Assembly: GCA_020740775.1 (NCBI GenBank)
Contig: JAHEWK010000020.1
Coordinates: 806,001-870,000 of the forward strand
Reading direction: 5' to 3'
Length of the DNA: 64,000 nucleotides
Source of the DNA: Ilyonectria destructans
Taxonomy: Eukaryota > Ascomycota > Sordariomycetes > Hypocreales > Nectriaceae
The position numbers and the translations under genes are program-made. The notes under the pieces were generated by a model. The model had not been told where the DNA came from. It did not search any database and saw only the letters and a program-made list of their open reading frames with translations. Each line of letters opens with the position of its first letter. The first letter of the stretch is position 1. Positions 63,326 to 64,000 of the stretch are shown piece by piece.

Positions 63326-64000
63326 ATGGCAAACGTAGACGCTGTACGCGCGTCTGGTGGACTGCAGTCCAACAGCGACAAAATTGTCAACAATAAGGGA
63401 AGAGTCCAGTCCAGCACCCGCAAATCCGCGAGCAAGATCACCGTACGGTCCACCCGGCTGCTCTGCACATGGTATCGTTACTGATTACATTTGTTTGGGT
63501 AGAAGAAGAGGGCACAAAAGAAGAAGGCACCTCCGATCGGCTCGGCGCGTGACTTCCCCTGCCGCCCCTGTGTTACCCGCGCTACCAAGAACCCTGGGCA
63601 TGAGTGTGCCTCTCAGGATAGTAAGTGGCTATTCTGTCGTAGAAGCTTTTCCAGGGTAACTTATACGGACAGATACTGGTGCTGCCTGCTGGGACTGCGC
63701 AAAGAACGGTCACACGTGTCGGCCAGTGAGTAAACAATACCGACTCTCTACAAATCAGATGCTAATCAGTTGCTATCAAAGGTCCCCGCTGGTGCCGTCT
63801 CTGCTGTGCGTGCCTTCTGGGAATTGAACCGGCTGATCGACGATGTAAATAAGGATCCCGACGATGCCTGGCACTCTGCAGCACAGCGCGCAGCACAGCA
63901 ACTACGCGCTTGCGGTGCTGCTGACCGGTGTCCTGCTGCCGCTCTAGCTCATTCTCCCGCCTTGGCTCGCCTTGGTGAATCAGCCGAGCCGACACTCGAG
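63326..64000 (+). CDS. E2 gene C-like cysteine-rich protein, partial at the window edge
   Basis: Four exons are proposed: 63326-63442, 63503-63620, 63673-63725 and 63782 to the window end, with phases 0, 1 and 0; each intron is GT-AG and 50-60 bp. The product starts MANVDAVRASGGLQ, has a basic stretch (KKRAQKKKAPP), then C-x2-C-x11-C-x9-C-x2-C-x6-C (FPCRPC, HEC, CWDC, HTC), the same order as in E1 gene C. The last exon reads AVSAVRAFWELNRLIDDVN and an Ala-rich helix, as in fungal DUF3716-type proteins with a C-terminal helical part. It is divergent from the integrase (357 bp apart), whereas E1 gene C runs in the integrase direction. No stop codon within the window. Without splicing, stops break the frame, so the gene model depends on the introns. 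Confidence 0.6.

Larger units (their letters stand above)
58988..64000. mobile_element. E2: decayed relative of E1, right end outside the window
   Basis: The left end TACGGAGGCCTATAGGGCAC (58988) agrees with the E1 terminus at 27 of 35 bases, including the AAAAC block. Inside follow, in the E1 order, a gene A relative (plus), an integrase relative (minus) and a cysteine-rich gene that here is on the plus strand. The matching right terminus is not found up to 64000. Genes A and B contain one and three stops, all reachable by C-to-T change at CpA. The 775-bp leader before gene A is longer than in E1 (280 bp) and holds no recognisable gene. Confidence 0.72.

Noticed and set aside
1..64000. CRISPR arrays, riboswitches, bacterial operons or ribosome binding sites
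   Set aside because: The sequence is fungal: spliced genes, no spaced direct-repeat array and no operon structure. The two tandem arrays present lack unique spacers.

Overview
The window reads as a transposon-rich, probably accessory, stretch of a filamentous ascomycete genome. Short GT-AG introns (about 50-95 bp), fungal-only families (HET-domain protein, CAP20-type perilipin, HAK potassium transporter, OrsD/RecQ-like helicase pieces) and nonsense codons that fit C-to-T change at CpA (the RIP signature of Fusarium and relatives) point to a Sordariomycete. Fusarium is the best guess, but species cannot be fixed from the sequence.

Layout. 1-4.4 kb: a PRXL2-like peroxiredoxin-fold gene, a decayed multi-exon gene, an intact CAP20/perilipin-like gene and a lactonohydrolase-like pseudogene broken by a 29-bp minisatellite. 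4.4-7.8 kb: gene-poor debris. 7.8-13.3 kb: a 1261-codon gene of an accessory family with an AT-hook, then the C-terminal part of a RecQ-like helicase and an OrsD zinc-finger piece. 15-17.8 kb: a complete pogo/Tc1-type transposon with 88-bp perfect terminal inverted repeats, carrying a frameshifted transposase. 19.5-27 kb: an F-box-like gene, a nonsense-damaged gene, a broken zinc-deaminase-like gene and a small secreted cysteine-rich protein. 28.3-30.8 kb: a hAT element with an intact transposase. 32-38 kb: a DUF7587-like gene, a truncated relative of the 1261-codon gene, a conserved fungal 596-aa gene and a truncated dynamin-like GTPase. 39.8-46.4 kb: a BTB gene and a bZIP regulator between two inverted copies of a ~280-bp retroelement-like unit. 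46.5-52.6 kb: a small CTACGG-ended element abutting a 4.95-kb three-gene DNA transposon (here called E1). 53.7-58.6 kb: HAK potassium transporter and HET-domain gene. 59-64 kb: a decayed relative of E1 (E2) running off the window.

Most interesting system. E1 has perfect 35-bp terminal inverted repeats and encodes (A) a 378-aa protein with an N-terminal C-H-C-C zinc motif and a C-terminal run of psi-K-x-E (sumoylation-consensus) motifs, (B) a 523-aa two-exon DDE integrase-core protein, and (C) a 245-aa cysteine-rich, DUF3716-like protein. E2 has a related terminus (27 of 35 bases), homologues of A and B with the zinc ligands at the same residues and the same kind of lysine cluster, and a C-like gene in the opposite orientation. 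E1 is intact and carries GTACGAG-type palindromes around its genes; E2 has four in-frame stops. This looks like a multi-gene integrase transposon family whose accessory proteins may contact DNA or SUMO-linked chromatin; that role is inference.
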